DNA of 64,000 bases. It comes from Marinospirillum celere. Its GTDB lineage: Bacteria > Pseudomonadota > Gammaproteobacteria > Pseudomonadales > Halomonadaceae. The position numbers and the translations under genes are program-made. The stretch lies in NCBI RefSeq assembly GCF_900112235.1, contig NZ_FOLH01000005.1:62001-126000 (forward strand), written 5' to 3'. How positions within the stretch are numbered: position 1 is the stretch's first letter; each line of letters begins with the position of its first letter. Positions 10,039 to 19,487 of this stretch are shown in pieces. The notes under the pieces are model-generated. The model was not told the origin of the DNA, made no database searches, and was given only the letters and a program-made list of their open reading frames with translations.

Positions 10039-10557
10039 GTGTTTAATAAAAAAACTCTACTAACCTTAGTATTCATTAGCAGCCTGGCACTCAGCCTGCC
10101 AGCCTTTTCAGCAACGGCCCAGAGAATTGCTGTTCTGGATCTGCAAGAAGCTATGATGTCAACCGATAAAATCAGCAGGGCGTTTGAAGAAATTGATCGT
10201 CAGCTTAGCAGTGAAGAAAGCCGTATTCGCCAACTAGCTGAAGAAGGCCGCAGCCTTCAACAGCGCCTACAAAGAGATGGCGATGTAATGAGCGAATCAG
10301 AAAGAACACGGCTGACTCAAGAAATGCAGCAAAAAGTGCAGGAATACCAGCAAAGAGGCAATCAGCTACAGCAGCGCCAACAGCAAATGCGCCAGCAGGT
10401 CGTCAATGACAATCGCCCTCAGCTTGAACGCGTTGTCAACGAGCTGCTTGAAGAACACAATATTGATATTCTTCTTGACCGTCAGGCCGTCCACTTTGCA
10501 AAACCTCAGTTTGATCTAACGCCAGTGGTTGCAGACAAGCTGAACGAGCTGGAATAA
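10039..10557 (+). CDS. skp: Skp/OmpH periplasmic chaperone
   Basis: I chose GTG at 10039 because AGGAGC lies 5-6 nt upstream and a signal peptide (NKKTLLTLVFISSLALSLPA, then FSA) follows at once. An earlier in-frame ATG at 9967 is inside bamA. The 172-aa product has a signal peptide, a short beta segment RIAVLDLQEAM, and long charged, glutamine-rich helices that form the tentacles gripping unfolded outer-membrane proteins. It sits between bamA and lpxD, the conserved order. Confidence 0.94.
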   Translation: MFNKKTLLTLVFISSLALSLPAFSATAQRIAVLDLQEAMMSTDKISRAFEEIDRQLSSEESRIRQLAEEGRSLQQRLQRDGDVMSESERTRLTQEMQQKVQEYQQRGNQLQQRQQQMRQQVVNDNRPQLERVVNELLEEHNIDILLDRQAVHFAKPQFDLTPVVADKLNELE

Positions 10558-10562
10558 AACAC

Positions 10563-11597
10563 ATGAAAACTTTTACGCTGGCTCAGCTTGCAGAATTTCT
10601 CGGAGCAGACCTAAAAGGGGATGCTCAATTGGTTGTAAGAGGGCTGGGCACTCTGGAAGCAGCAGAAGCTGACCAGGTCAGTTTTTTGAGCAACCCCAAA
10701 TATGTGTCTTTTCTTAGCATAACAAGAGCTGGGGCTGTATTGATTAAACCCGAGCAGGTTGCCGACTTTTCTGGCAATGCTTTGCTAATGAGTAACCCCT
10801 ACCTGGGTTTTGCTCGCTTAACACACTTGTTTGATGATCCCCGCCCCTCAACTGGTGAACGTCACCCAAGTGCGATTATTGATCCTCAAGCCCAGTTGGA
10901 CCCGAGTGTACATGTCGGTCCAGGAGCCGTGATAGAGGCAGGCTGTAAACTAGCTGCCGGTGTTGTCGTCGGTGCTCAATGTTATCTGGGTAAAGACTGT
11001 GAGCTGGGTGAAAATACGCTTCTTAACCCACGGGTTACGCTTTATCGACGGACACAAATAGGCAAAGACTGCATCATTCATTCTGGTGCAGTCATCGGTG
11101 CCGATGGTTTTGGTTTTGCTCCAACAGGCCAGGGCTGGGAAAAAATTGCCCAGCTTGGCAGGGTAGTGATTGAAGACCAGGTTGAAGTGGGAGCCAACAC
11201 CACGATTGATAGAGGTGCCCTGGGTGACACCCACATAGGGCGTAACGTCAAAATCGATAACCAGGTGATGATTGCACATAACGTGCAGGTTGGTGAAGGA
11301 ACAGCCATGGCTGCTTTTGTAGGCATTTCCGGGTCCACCAAAATTGGTTCTAATTGCCTGCTTGGCGGCAGCTCTGGCTATGCAGGACATATCAGCATTT
11401 GCGATAATGTCCAGATTACTGGCATGGGCATGGTAACAGGTAATATTACTGAGCCTGGCACCTACTCATCAGGTACCGGCCTCCTACCCAGCAACCACTG
11501 GCGTAAAAGTGCAGTACGCTTCCGCCAGCTTGATGAGCTCAGCCAAAAAGTTCGTCGCCTGGAAAAACGATTAGATAACCAGGACGACAATTCGTAA
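10563..11597 (+). CDS. lpxD: UDP-3-O-acyl-glucosamine N-acyltransferase
   Basis: The product is 344 aa and performs the third step of lipid A synthesis, adding a 3-hydroxyacyl chain from acyl carrier protein. The N-terminal uridine-binding domain is followed by hexapeptide repeats of a left-handed beta helix. The catalytic His lies in MIAHNVQVG at residue 239, matching the E. coli position. The C-terminal helix SQKVRRLEKRLD is typical. It starts 5 nt after skp. Confidence 0.96.
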   Translation: MKTFTLAQLAEFLGADLKGDAQLVVRGLGTLEAAEADQVSFLSNPKYVSFLSITRAGAVLIKPEQVADFSGNALLMSNPYLGFARLTHLFDDPRPSTGERHPSAIIDPQAQLDPSVHVGPGAVIEAGCKLAAGVVVGAQCYLGKDCELGENTLLNPRVTLYRRTQIGKDCIIHSGAVIGADGFGFAPTGQGWEKIAQLGRVVIEDQVEVGANTTIDRGALGDTHIGRNVKIDNQVMIAHNVQVGEGTAMAAFVGISGSTKIGSNCLLGGSSGYAGHISICDNVQITGMGMVTGNITEPGTYSSGTGLLPSNHWRKSAVRFRQLDELSQKVRRLEKRLDNQDDNS

Positions 11598-11630
11598 CCC
11601 GCCTGATCTCGGGCACTCTATCCAGTTTAG

Positions 11631-11647
11631 GCCCCAATAATTGGGGC
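11631..11647 (+). other. Short hairpin between lpxD and fabZ
   Basis: GCCCCAA (11631-11637) and TTGGGGC (11641-11647) form a 7-bp stem with a 3-nt loop. No U-run follows, so it is probably an mRNA-processing or stability element rather than a terminator. That role is an inference. Confidence 0.4.
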
Positions 11648-11670
11648 GTTATTACAGAGGCATAAAATCC

Positions 11671-12111
11671 ATGGTCATGGATGTAAATGAAATCAAGCAG
11701 TACTTACCCCACCGCTACCCCTTCTTATTAGTTGACCGGGTCACTGAAATTGAGCTGGGTAAATCCATTGTTGCCTATAAAAATATTACCGTTAATGAGC
11801 CCTATTTTCTGGGCCATTTTCCCGAGCACCCTATCTTCCCGGGCGTCTTGATTATTGAAGCCATGGCACAAGCTGCCGGTGTTCTTGGCTTCAAAACGGT
11901 TAATAAACTTCCCAAAGACGGCCACCTTTACTATTTTGTAGGTAGTGAAAAAACTCGCTTTAAACGTCCTGTCGTTCCGGGTGATCGCCTGACCCTGGAA
12001 GCTAGGGTATTACGTGAAAAACGTGGTATTTGGGTCTTTGCTTGCCGTTCTCACGTTGATGGTGAAACGGTTTGTGAAACTGAAATCACCTGTGCGGAGA
12101 AAAAGGTTTGA
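11671..12111 (+). CDS. fabZ: 3-hydroxyacyl-[ACP] dehydratase FabZ
   Basis: This 146-aa hot-dog-fold enzyme dehydrates 3-hydroxyacyl-ACP in fatty acid elongation. It competes with LpxA/LpxD for 3-hydroxymyristoyl-ACP, hence its place in this cluster. Catalytic His49 lies in [12 protein letters not shown] and Glu63 in IIEAMAQ. I chose ATG 11671 because AGAGG ends 10 nt upstream; the ATG at 11677 is possible. A TTG at 11641 in the same frame lies within the preceding hairpin and is rejected. Confidence 0.95.
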   Translation: MVMDVNEIKQYLPHRYPFLLVDRVTEIELGKSIVAYKNITVNEPYFLGHFPEHPIFPGVLIIEAMAQAAGVLGFKTVNKLPKDGHLYYFVGSEKTRFKRPVVPGDRLTLEARVLREKRGIWVFACRSHVDGETVCETEITCAEKKV

Positions 12112-12881
12112 GCCTCATTCACCCTACGGCCCTGATCGACCCAGCAGCAAAAATTGCTGCTGATGTTGAAATTGGCCCTTACAGTATTATTGGTCCAGAC
12201 GTTGAAATAGGATCTGGCTGTAAAATTGGCCCCCACGTAGTGATCAAAGGCCCGAGTGTGATCGGTGCGCGCAATCGTATTTTTCAGTTCGCCAGTGTTG
12301 GGGAAGATTGCCAGGACAAAAAATACAAGGGTGAACCTACCCGCCTAATTCTGGGTGATGATAATGTCATCCGGGAAGGCGTCACTATTCACCGGGGCAC
12401 TGTCCAAGACCAGCAACTAACCCAAATTGGCAGCCGCAATTTGTTCATGGCCTATTCACATGTCGCCCATGATTGTATTGTTGGTAATGATTGTATCCTT
12501 GCCAACCAAGCTACTCTGGCGGGTCATGTAACCCTAGGTGATTTTGTCATCCTAGGCGGCCTTTCTGCTGTTCACCAGTTTAGTCGTGTTGGCTCTCATG
12601 CTATGTGCGGTGGTGGCTCTATCATCCTCAAGGATATTGCTGCTTACACCATGATTAGCGGACACCCCGCCGAGAGTCACGGCATTAACTACGAAGGCCT
12701 GAAGCGTCGCGGCTTCTCCAAAGAAGCCATGCAGGCGCTGCGCTCTGCGTATAAAACCGTTTTTCGTCAAGGCCTGAATCTCCAGGATGCCATCGCTGAA
12801 CTGGAAACCAGCAACCCTCTGCCTGAAGTTCAGGTGTTTATTGATTCCATCAAGAACTCTCAACGCGGCATCACCCGGTGA
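12108..12881 (+). CDS. lpxA: UDP-N-acetylglucosamine acyltransferase
   Basis: This is the first enzyme of lipid A synthesis. The 257-aa product has N-terminal hexapeptide repeats and the catalytic His121 in [10 protein letters not shown], equivalent to E. coli His125. The start is TTG at 12108 overlapping the fabZ stop (TTGA); this gives [12 protein letters not shown], the canonical N-terminus. The 4-nt overlap means translation depends on ribosomes finishing fabZ. Confidence 0.96.
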   Translation: MSLIHPTALIDPAAKIAADVEIGPYSIIGPDVEIGSGCKIGPHVVIKGPSVIGARNRIFQFASVGEDCQDKKYKGEPTRLILGDDNVIREGVTIHRGTVQDQQLTQIGSRNLFMAYSHVAHDCIVGNDCILANQATLAGHVTLGDFVILGGLSAVHQFSRVGSHAMCGGGSIILKDIAAYTMISGHPAESHGINYEGLKRRGFSKEAMQALRSAYKTVFRQGLNLQDAIAELETSNPLPEVQVFIDSIKNSQRGITR

Positions 12882-14008
12882 AGATTTACCTTGTTGCTGG
12901 GGAGTTGTCCGGGGACCTACTGGGTGCCTCCCTCATTCCCGCCCTGCGCCAGCGCTACCCAAATGCGGAGTTTCGCGGTCTGGGTGGTGAAAAAATGCAG
13001 TCTGAAGGGTTAACCAGTCTTTATCCTTTGGAAACCCTCTCGATCATGGGCTTGGTTGAGGTCATCAAGCACCTACCCAAGTTAATTAAGGTCAGAAAAC
13101 ACCTTTACCAGGATGCGCTGGAATGGGGTGCTGACTTGATGATTGGCATAGATGCCCCTGACTTCAACCTGGGTCTGGAAAAGAAGCTTCGAGCCAAGGG
13201 CCTAAAAACCGTTCACTATGTCAGCCCCTCGGTATGGGCATGGCGTCAGGGACGTATCAAAGGCATCAAAAAAAGCTGTGACCTGATGCTCACCCTTTTG
13301 CCCTTTGAAGCTGACTTTTATCAGCAGCATCAAATGCCGGTTACCTTTGTTGGCCACCCCACCGCTGACCGCTTACCCTTAGAGCCGGATCGCCAGCAGG
13401 CTCGTGCCGCTCTGGGTTTGAACAGTGAACAAGAGGTCATCGGACTGCTACCCGGTTCACGCGGCGGTGAAGTCAGTCGCCTGGCCCCCGTGTTCTTACA
13501 AACCGCCCAGCGACTCCAAGAGACTCACCCAGATCTTGTCTTTTTGCTTCCTGCGGCAACGCCCGTTCGCCAGCAGCAACTGGAAGTGCTTTTGCAGGAA
13601 TATCCTGTCAAGAACCTACAACTGCTGACTGGCCAAGCTGATCAGGTACTTCAGGCAGCCAATGCCTGCCTTTTGGCCTCCGGAACCGTCACGCTCGAAG
13701 CCTTGTTTTGTAAGTGCCCAATGACAGTCAGCTATAAGGTCGCTCCACTGACCTGGTGGATGGGCAAGTTCTTATTGAAAACCCCTTGGGTTAGCCTACC
13801 CAATTTACTGGCTCAAAAGGAACTGGTGCCTGAGCGTTTACAAGAGCAGGCGACACCAGAGCAGCTTCAAGCTGATCTACAGGCACTGCTCAGCAGTTCA
13901 GCTGGCGATCAACAGCGTCAGGCCTTCTACGATCTTCATCAGCAGCTTCAGCAGAACGCCAGCCAAACTGCGGCTGAAGCCATTGCCCAATTAATGCACG
14001 CAGGTTGA
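12878..14008 (+). CDS. lpxB: Lipid A disaccharide synthase
   Basis: The product is 376 aa and joins UDP-2,3-diacylglucosamine with lipid X to form the beta-1,6 disaccharide. It starts [17 protein letters not shown], the glycine-rich family N-terminus, and carries [15 protein letters not shown] and [10 protein letters not shown], both diagnostic. The start is GTG overlapping the lpxA stop by four bases. Confidence 0.97.
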   Translation: MKIYLVAGELSGDLLGASLIPALRQRYPNAEFRGLGGEKMQSEGLTSLYPLETLSIMGLVEVIKHLPKLIKVRKHLYQDALEWGADLMIGIDAPDFNLGLEKKLRAKGLKTVHYVSPSVWAWRQGRIKGIKKSCDLMLTLLPFEADFYQQHQMPVTFVGHPTADRLPLEPDRQQARAALGLNSEQEVIGLLPGSRGGEVSRLAPVFLQTAQRLQETHPDLVFLLPAATPVRQQQLEVLLQEYPVKNLQLLTGQADQVLQAANACLLASGTVTLEALFCKCPMTVSYKVAPLTWWMGKFLLKTPWVSLPNLLAQKELVPERLQEQATPEQLQADLQALLSSSAGDQQRQAFYDLHQQLQQNASQTAAEAIAQLMHAG

Positions 14009-14016
14009 AGGCTGCT

Positions 14017-14670
14017 ATGGCCAAAACACCCCTTCCCCCCTTAACCCATGAAGAAATTCCCTATACCGGGAAACTCTTAGCCGGAGTTGATGAAGTAGGA
14101 CGTGGACCCCTGGTTGGATCGGTTGTAGCTGCCGCAGTGATTCTGGACCCTGAAAAGCCCATCAGTGGCCTTATGGATTCTAAAAAACTGAGCGACAAAA
14201 AGCGCCAAGCGCTGGCTCTGGACATACGTCAGCACAGCCTGGCCTGGGCTTTGGGCGAAGCCAGCCCGGTCGAAATTGATCATCTGAATATTTTGCAGGC
14301 CAGTCTGTTGGCCATGCAACGCGCAATAGATGCACTGCAACCCGCTGCGGAGTATTTGCTGGTGGATGGCAAGCATCTACCCAAAAACCTTCAGCAAGCT
14401 GCTCTGGCGGTTATTCAAGGTGATGCCCGCCACCCAGCGATATCGGCAGCGTCCATTCTTGCCAAGGTACACCGGGATCAGCAACTGCTTGAGCTTCATG
14501 CCAGCTATCCTGAGTATGGTTTTGATCGTCACAAGGGCTATCCCACTCCGGTCCACTTAGCGGCTCTAAAAAAACTAGGTCCGCTCCCTGAACATAGGCG
14601 CAGTTTTAAACCCGTCGCTCAGTGCCTGGCTCACCCGTCCACAGAGCTTGCGCCCAACGCCCCAGATTAA
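14017..14670 (+). CDS. rnhB: Ribonuclease HII
   Basis: The enzyme nicks RNA in RNA-DNA hybrids and starts removal of misincorporated ribonucleotides. Its catalytic segment [12 protein letters not shown] and later [12 protein letters not shown] and [11 protein letters not shown] are intact. I prefer ATG 14017, which has GAAGG five bases upstream, giving 217 aa. A TTG at 14005 overlapping the lpxB stop is the alternative. The 3' end overlaps a convergent gene by 65 bp. The usual next gene, dnaE, is absent here. Confidence 0.94.
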   Translation: MAKTPLPPLTHEEIPYTGKLLAGVDEVGRGPLVGSVVAAAVILDPEKPISGLMDSKKLSDKKRQALALDIRQHSLAWALGEASPVEIDHLNILQASLLAMQRAIDALQPAAEYLLVDGKHLPKNLQQAALAVIQGDARHPAISAASILAKVHRDQQLLELHASYPEYGFDRHKGYPTPVHLAALKKLGPLPEHRRSFKPVAQCLAHPSTELAPNAPD

Positions 14671-16021
14671 ACAGCAGTTCCTGACGCAGGCTCGTTAACT
14701 GCTGAGCAATTTCCTGGGGCACTTCTTCTCCAGCCAATAACAGCTGATAACCCTGAAGATCCCCTATTCCCTGAATCAGCTGCATGGCCAGACGCCGGTC
14801 ACTGGTTCTTTGCGGCTCTACCTGTTCCAGCAAAAGCTCCAAGCGTACCAAAGCCGGATAACGCTGAATCCAAATGTCTGCTTCCATGGGTTGTCTTGGA
14901 AAACGCAAGTGCGCCTTTGCTCTATCCAACAGCTGTTGGGGTTTTTCAGCTGCAAAGTCACTGGTCATACACTGGCTTTGATAAAGGCTGGAAACCAGTT
15001 TCAAGCCCGCTTGACCTGTCCACTTTTGCTGCCAAAGCTGGCGGTAGTCGCTTCGCCGTTGTGCATAGCCCAGGTATTGATGACGCCAGTTTTCTGCAAA
15101 AGTCTGCTCAAGGGTTAAAGATTGCAGGACTCGATCCGCATGGCTGGCCGTCACCCAGGGAGTAAAGGCTTTCAGCAGTTTTTTAACATCTACTCTTGCT
15201 TGATGAAGGGGGGCTGAAGGACAAACTCTTTGCTGAACAACCAAAATACCCTGCAAACGAAACAGAGCACGCTGTGCCAGTTGCAGCTCTAGCTCGTCAG
15301 CAGCAAAGGCCCACTTCTCATGACAAAGAATCCACTCATTCAGTTGGTGGTTGGCCAGCTCGTTTAATGCCTCAAAGCTGGTTTGCTGCTCCAGTTTGGG
15401 AGCCTGGTATTTCCTGGGCACCTGAAGCAACCGCAAACCTCTTTCAGCCTTACTGGAAACAGCAGGATGCAGGCAGAAGTGTTCGGCCAGTTCTTCAGCC
15501 AGGGTAAACAGCTGTTCAGCCTGACCTTCTTTAAGCTCCAACTCCAGTTCACAAAGATTGTCTTGCTGGCCTGTAGGTAAAATCACCTTGCCTGAATCAG
15601 CAGCCACTTCAACCCTTAACAGGCTTCCAGCAATCTGCTTCTCCAGCAGCCAACTCCGGCGCGTAAAATCCGTTGTAAAAACCGGTTTCAACTGGTTTTT
15701 CCATTCTGGCCTTAGACTCTTCTCCGGCAAGAGCTCCAATTTAAGCTCAGGTCCCTCCACTTGGACTTCCCACTCCCCCCTTTGACTTAACGCACCCTGA
15801 ACCTGGCCACTGGTTTTAAGTGTTTGCACCCACTGCTGGCCTGTATTGCGAAGACGTAAGGCTGACCGGGTTTTGTGAAGGTCTAGAGCAGGCGTGTCAA
15901 AGTAGGTGTTTTGAAGGTGCTGAGTTTGTGGAGTGGCCGCACCCAGGTGAGTCAAGATGGAGTCCAGACGTGGTAAATCCTGTGGCTGCATGGAAAGCTT
16001 GAGTTCTATTTCCTCGGCCAT
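14606..16021 (-). CDS. CYTH-CHAD protein, probable inorganic triphosphatase (YgiF-like)
   Basis: The 471-aa product has an N-terminal CYTH domain with the hallmark E-I-E-L-K at residues 4-8 and basic/acidic tunnel residues ([19 protein letters not shown]). A C-terminal CHAD domain of about 250 residues is rich in His, Arg and Lys. Its E. coli counterpart YgiF hydrolyses inorganic triphosphate, and CHAD binds polyphosphate. The function here follows from the family. The gene is convergent with rnhB (65 bp overlap) and divergent from a phosphate-transport pair, which suits a polyphosphate-related role. Confidence 0.85.
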   Translation of the reverse strand: MAEEIELKLSMQPQDLPRLDSILTHLGAATPQTQHLQNTYFDTPALDLHKTRSALRLRNTGQQWVQTLKTSGQVQGALSQRGEWEVQVEGPELKLELLPEKSLRPEWKNQLKPVFTTDFTRRSWLLEKQIAGSLLRVEVAADSGKVILPTGQQDNLCELELELKEGQAEQLFTLAEELAEHFCLHPAVSSKAERGLRLLQVPRKYQAPKLEQQTSFEALNELANHQLNEWILCHEKWAFAADELELQLAQRALFRLQGILVVQQRVCPSAPLHQARVDVKKLLKAFTPWVTASHADRVLQSLTLEQTFAENWRHQYLGYAQRRSDYRQLWQQKWTGQAGLKLVSSLYQSQCMTSDFAAEKPQQLLDRAKAHLRFPRQPMEADIWIQRYPALVRLELLLEQVEPQRTSDRRLAMQLIQGIGDLQGYQLLLAGEEVPQEIAQQLTSLRQELLFNLGRWAQALWTGEPGTERRV

Positions 16022-16055
16022 GCTCTCTCCTAGCGTCAGTGATTGTTAAAAATTT

Positions 16056-16085
16056 GTGACAAACAGATGGCCAGACTTCTATAAT
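16056..16085 (+). promoter_or_regulatory. Sigma-70 promoter for the DUF47-PiT genes
   Basis: GTGACA (16056-16061) and a perfect TATAAT (16080-16085) are 18 bp apart, 66 bp before the DUF47 start. I saw no PhoB box. Confidence 0.65.
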
Positions 16086-16150
16086 GCAGCCAGCTATAAC
16101 ACTTGGTTTCTCATTATATCGACCTGCATCCACCCCACAAGGTGTTCAGT

Positions 16151-16831
16151 ATGCCATCGAGCAATCCCTTCTCCCGGCTATTTGCCCGCTCCCCTTTTGG
16201 TCGTCTGCAAGAACACATTGCCAAAGCCTATGCCGCCAGCGAACAACTTCAGCCTTTTATGGCTGCGGTGCTCGCTAACAACTGGGAAGAAGCCGCCCAG
16301 GTCCGTGAGGTTATCTGCCAGCTTGAGCATGAAGCAGATGATTTAAAAAAGGAAATTCGTCGCAATTTACCTAACAGCTTGTTCATGCCGGTTTCCCGAA
16401 GCGATTTGCTGGAACTGGTCAGCCTGCAAGACAAACTGGCCAACCGGGCCAAAGACATCTCTGGTTTGATGTTGGGCCGGCAAATGCAAATTCCCGACCC
16501 CCTGGCAGAGCCCCTTCTTCGGTTTGTACGCACAGGTATCAAGGCGGTCGAACAGGCCCAGCAAACCATCAATGAAATAGAAGAGCTGCTTGAGTCTGGC
16601 TTTGGTCGCCAAGTTACTGAATTATTAACAGGAATGATCGATAAGCTGGATCAGCTTGAACATGAAGCAGATGAACAGGAAATCCTAATTCGTGCCCAGC
16701 TCTTCAGTCTTGAAAAAGACCTGCCACCCGTTGATGTAATGTTTTTGTACCGAATTATTGACTGGATCGGTGAGCTTTCTGATCGCGCTCAAAGGGTCGG
16801 TGGTCGCCTGCAAATTCTCATGGCCCGTTAA
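16151..16831 (+). CDS. DUF47 / TIGR00153-type phosphate transport regulator (PhoU-like)
   Basis: This 226-aa all-helical protein is related to PhoU. It contains two repeated metal-binding style segments, EHEADDLKKEIRR and EHEADEQEILIR. DUF47 proteins are regularly encoded just upstream of PiT phosphate transporters and are thought to control them. Here the PiT gene follows after 38 bp. I chose ATG 16151 (MPSSNPFSRLFA), with AAGG upstream; a start at 16103 would add 16 atypical residues. Confidence 0.88.
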   Translation: MPSSNPFSRLFARSPFGRLQEHIAKAYAASEQLQPFMAAVLANNWEEAAQVREVICQLEHEADDLKKEIRRNLPNSLFMPVSRSDLLELVSLQDKLANRAKDISGLMLGRQMQIPDPLAEPLLRFVRTGIKAVEQAQQTINEIEELLESGFGRQVTELLTGMIDKLDQLEHEADEQEILIRAQLFSLEKDLPPVDVMFLYRIIDWIGELSDRAQRVGGRLQILMAR

Positions 16832-16869
16832 ACCCGACTCGTCCATAAAGCATAACGAAGGGATACTCT

Positions 16870-18132
16870 ATGTCGATCATCCTAGAGCATGGCAACACCT
16901 TTATCCTGCTTGCCTGCCTTTTTGGTTTTTTTATGGCCTGGGGAATTGGAGCCAATGACGTTGCCAATGCCATGGGTACTTCGGTGGGCTCCGGGGCCAT
17001 CACCATCAAGCAAGCCATCATCATTGCCATTATTTTTGAGTTTGCCGGTGCCTGGCTGGCGGGTGGTGAAGTCACGTCAACCATTCGCAGAGGAATCGTT
17101 GATGCGGATGTTTTTGTCAACAACCCCGAATTACTGGTCTTCGGGATGCTTTCAGCCTTGCTGGCCGCTGGCATTTGGCTATTGGTTGCCAGCTACTTTG
17201 GCTGGCCGGTATCCACGACCCATTCGATAGTCGGTGCCATTGTCGGCTTTGCCGCAGTGGGCATTTCCTTTGACTCGGTACATTGGGGTGGTGTTGGACG
17301 CATCGCCATGAGCTGGGTAACTTCACCGCTTTTGGCAGGTACTCTGGGCTACTTACTCTTCCGAAGTGTACAGAAGCTAATTTTTGAATCACCAGACCCT
17401 TTTGCTGCAGCCAAGCGCTATGTTCCTGTTTATATTTTCTTTGTTGGCTTTATTGTTGCGCTGGTCACTCTCACCAAAGGTCTGACTCACCTGGGCCTTG
17501 ACCTGACGCCTCCAGAGTCTTTTCTTTATGCCTGCCTTTTTGGCCTGCTATTAGCCCTGCTTGGGGCCTGGTTGGAAAAGGGTATTCAGCGTGAAAAGGT
17601 GGCCGGGCAGTTACAACTGGCTAATGTCGAAAAAGTCTTTGCCCTGCTGATGGTCTTTACCGCCTGTGCGATGGCCTTTGCCCATGGCTCCAATGATGTT
17701 GCCAATGCCATAGGCCCTCTTGCCGCCATCATAGGTGTTGTGCAGGCCGGAGGTGAGGTAGCCGCTCAGGTTGCCACACCCAGTTGGGTTCTCTTGATTG
17801 GTGCCGGTGGCATAGTAGCGGGTTTAATTATGTATGGGCATCGTGTCATAGCGACTGTTGGCAGCCATATTACCGAACTGACTCCCAGCCGGGGCTTTGC
17901 TGCCACTCTGGCCACTGCAACAACCGTTGTTCTGGCTTCAGGCATGGGGATGCCAATTTCCACAACCCACACCCTGGTTGGTGCCGTCCTTGGAGTGGGC
18001 TTGGCCCGTGGCTTGGCGGCGCTTAATCTACGCGTGGTTGGTAATATTTTTGCTTCCTGGCTGGTCACTCTGCCAGCAGGGGCCTTCTTATCCATCATCA
18101 TTTTCTTTATTCTCAAGGCAACCTTTGGTTAA
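16870..18132 (+). CDS. PiT-family inorganic phosphate transporter
   Basis: The product is 420 aa with ten or more hydrophobic helices. Two internally homologous signatures are visible: GANDVANAMGTSVGSGAI near residues 27-44, and GSNDVANAIGPLAA in the C-terminal half. Each is followed later by a PVSTTHSIVGAIVG or PISTTHTLVGAVLG motif. Such carriers take up metal-phosphate with protons or sodium. It is co-transcribed with the DUF47 gene by spacing; argA follows 20 bp later. Confidence 0.93.
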   Translation: MSIILEHGNTFILLACLFGFFMAWGIGANDVANAMGTSVGSGAITIKQAIIIAIIFEFAGAWLAGGEVTSTIRRGIVDADVFVNNPELLVFGMLSALLAAGIWLLVASYFGWPVSTTHSIVGAIVGFAAVGISFDSVHWGGVGRIAMSWVTSPLLAGTLGYLLFRSVQKLIFESPDPFAAAKRYVPVYIFFVGFIVALVTLTKGLTHLGLDLTPPESFLYACLFGLLLALLGAWLEKGIQREKVAGQLQLANVEKVFALLMVFTACAMAFAHGSNDVANAIGPLAAIIGVVQAGGEVAAQVATPSWVLLIGAGGIVAGLIMYGHRVIATVGSHITELTPSRGFAATLATATTVVLASGMGMPISTTHTLVGAVLGVGLARGLAALNLRVVGNIFASWLVTLPAGAFLSIIIFFILKATFG

Positions 18133-18152
18133 ACTGAGTTTTTGCACAGTGA

Positions 18153-19481
18153 GTGAGCCTTGCCTTGTCTGATTCCAGCTTCAGCCAGTCCGTTTACTGG
18201 TTCCGTCATGCATCACCCTACATTAACGCTCACCGGGGGCGTACTTTTGTCATCCATCTGGATGGTGAAGCCCTGCGTTCATCGTACCTGGATGAACTCA
18301 TTGCAGACTTAGCTCTGTTAAGTTCTTTGGGCATTCGCCTGGTCATCACCTATGGTCTCAGGCCGCAAATCAGAGAAAGCTTTAAAGATCATCAAGTCGA
18401 ATGGCAAGAACACCAGGGCCGACTGATCGTCAATGGTGAACGCCTGCCACTAGTCTTCAAGGCAGCTAGCACCCTGAGAACCGAGCTGGAAGCACGCCTG
18501 TCCATGGGCCTGCCCAATTCACCGATGCAGGGTGCCGGCTTAAGGGTATTAAGTGGCAACCTGGTGACCGCTCGCCCTCTGGGAATCAGAGAGGGAATCG
18601 ACTTGCATTACACGGGTGAAGTCCGGCGTGTTCATGTAAAAAGCATTAACAACCTGCTTGATCAAGGTGCCCTGGTGCTTTTACCTCCTTTGGGCTATTC
18701 AGCCACCGGAGAAACCTTTGATCTGGACGCCGAAGAAGTAGCTACGGCCGCCGCCATCCATTTAGGTGCTGACAAACTAATACTCTTGGGTGAAGATGAA
18801 GGCCTTAAGGACCCTGCTGGCAAACGTGTCCGTGACCTCAGCCCAGATGAGGCAGAAAGCTGGCTTACCAGCTTACCTGCCCATTCCACCCTGCATCGCC
18901 ATTTGCAGGCAGCCTGCAATGCTTGCTTAAGAGGTGTAGCCAGAGCCCACTTACTGAGCTTTCAGCGCAGTGGCGCCCTTTTGCAAGACCTCTTTACCCG
19001 TGATGGTGACGGCACACTCATTACCCAGCAGGGCTATGAAAACCTGCGTCAGGCAAGAATTGAAGATGTCGGTGGACTCCTGGCTCTGTTGCGTCCTTTA
19101 GAAGAAACGGGTGTTTTGGTCCGGCGTTCGCGTGAACTTTTGGAAGCTGAAATTGAGCGCTTCACAGTCATCGATCTGGATGGCAGCATCATTGCCTGTG
19201 CCGCCCTCTACCCTTACCCTGAACAGCAACAGGGAGAGTTAGCCTGTGTTGTTGTTGACCCCAATTATCGCCAAGGTCAGCGGGGTGATCGCTTACTGGA
19301 AAGAATCCAAAAACAAGCCCGCGCCCAAGGCATCGAACAGCTGTTTGTGCTGACCACCCATACAGCCCATTGGTTTCTGGAACGCGGCTTTCTACCGGCC
19401 AATGTCGACCAGCTGCCTGCTGCGCGAAGGGACCTCTACAACTGGCAACGTAACTCACGGGTTTTCTACAAGACACTCTAA
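18153..19481 (+). CDS. argA: N-acetylglutamate synthase
   Basis: This 442-aa first enzyme of arginine synthesis combines an N-terminal amino-acid-kinase-like domain (FVIHLDGEAL, GAGLRVLSGN) with a C-terminal GNAT acetyltransferase domain (ACVVVDPNYRQGQRGDRLLE, which binds acetyl-CoA). The kinase-like part mediates arginine feedback in relatives. The start is GTG at 18153. It lies between the phosphate transporter and a histidine kinase with gaps of 20 and 6 bp, so it may share their transcript although no functional link is obvious. Confidence 0.95.
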   Translation: MSLALSDSSFSQSVYWFRHASPYINAHRGRTFVIHLDGEALRSSYLDELIADLALLSSLGIRLVITYGLRPQIRESFKDHQVEWQEHQGRLIVNGERLPLVFKAASTLRTELEARLSMGLPNSPMQGAGLRVLSGNLVTARPLGIREGIDLHYTGEVRRVHVKSINNLLDQGALVLLPPLGYSATGETFDLDAEEVATAAAIHLGADKLILLGEDEGLKDPAGKRVRDLSPDEAESWLTSLPAHSTLHRHLQAACNACLRGVARAHLLSFQRSGALLQDLFTRDGDGTLITQQGYENLRQARIEDVGGLLALLRPLEETGVLVRRSRELLEAEIERFTVIDLDGSIIACAALYPYPEQQQGELACVVVDPNYRQGQRGDRLLERIQKQARAQGIEQLFVLTTHTAHWFLERGFLPANVDQLPAARRDLYNWQRNSRVFYKTL

Positions 19482-19487
19482 AGGCTT

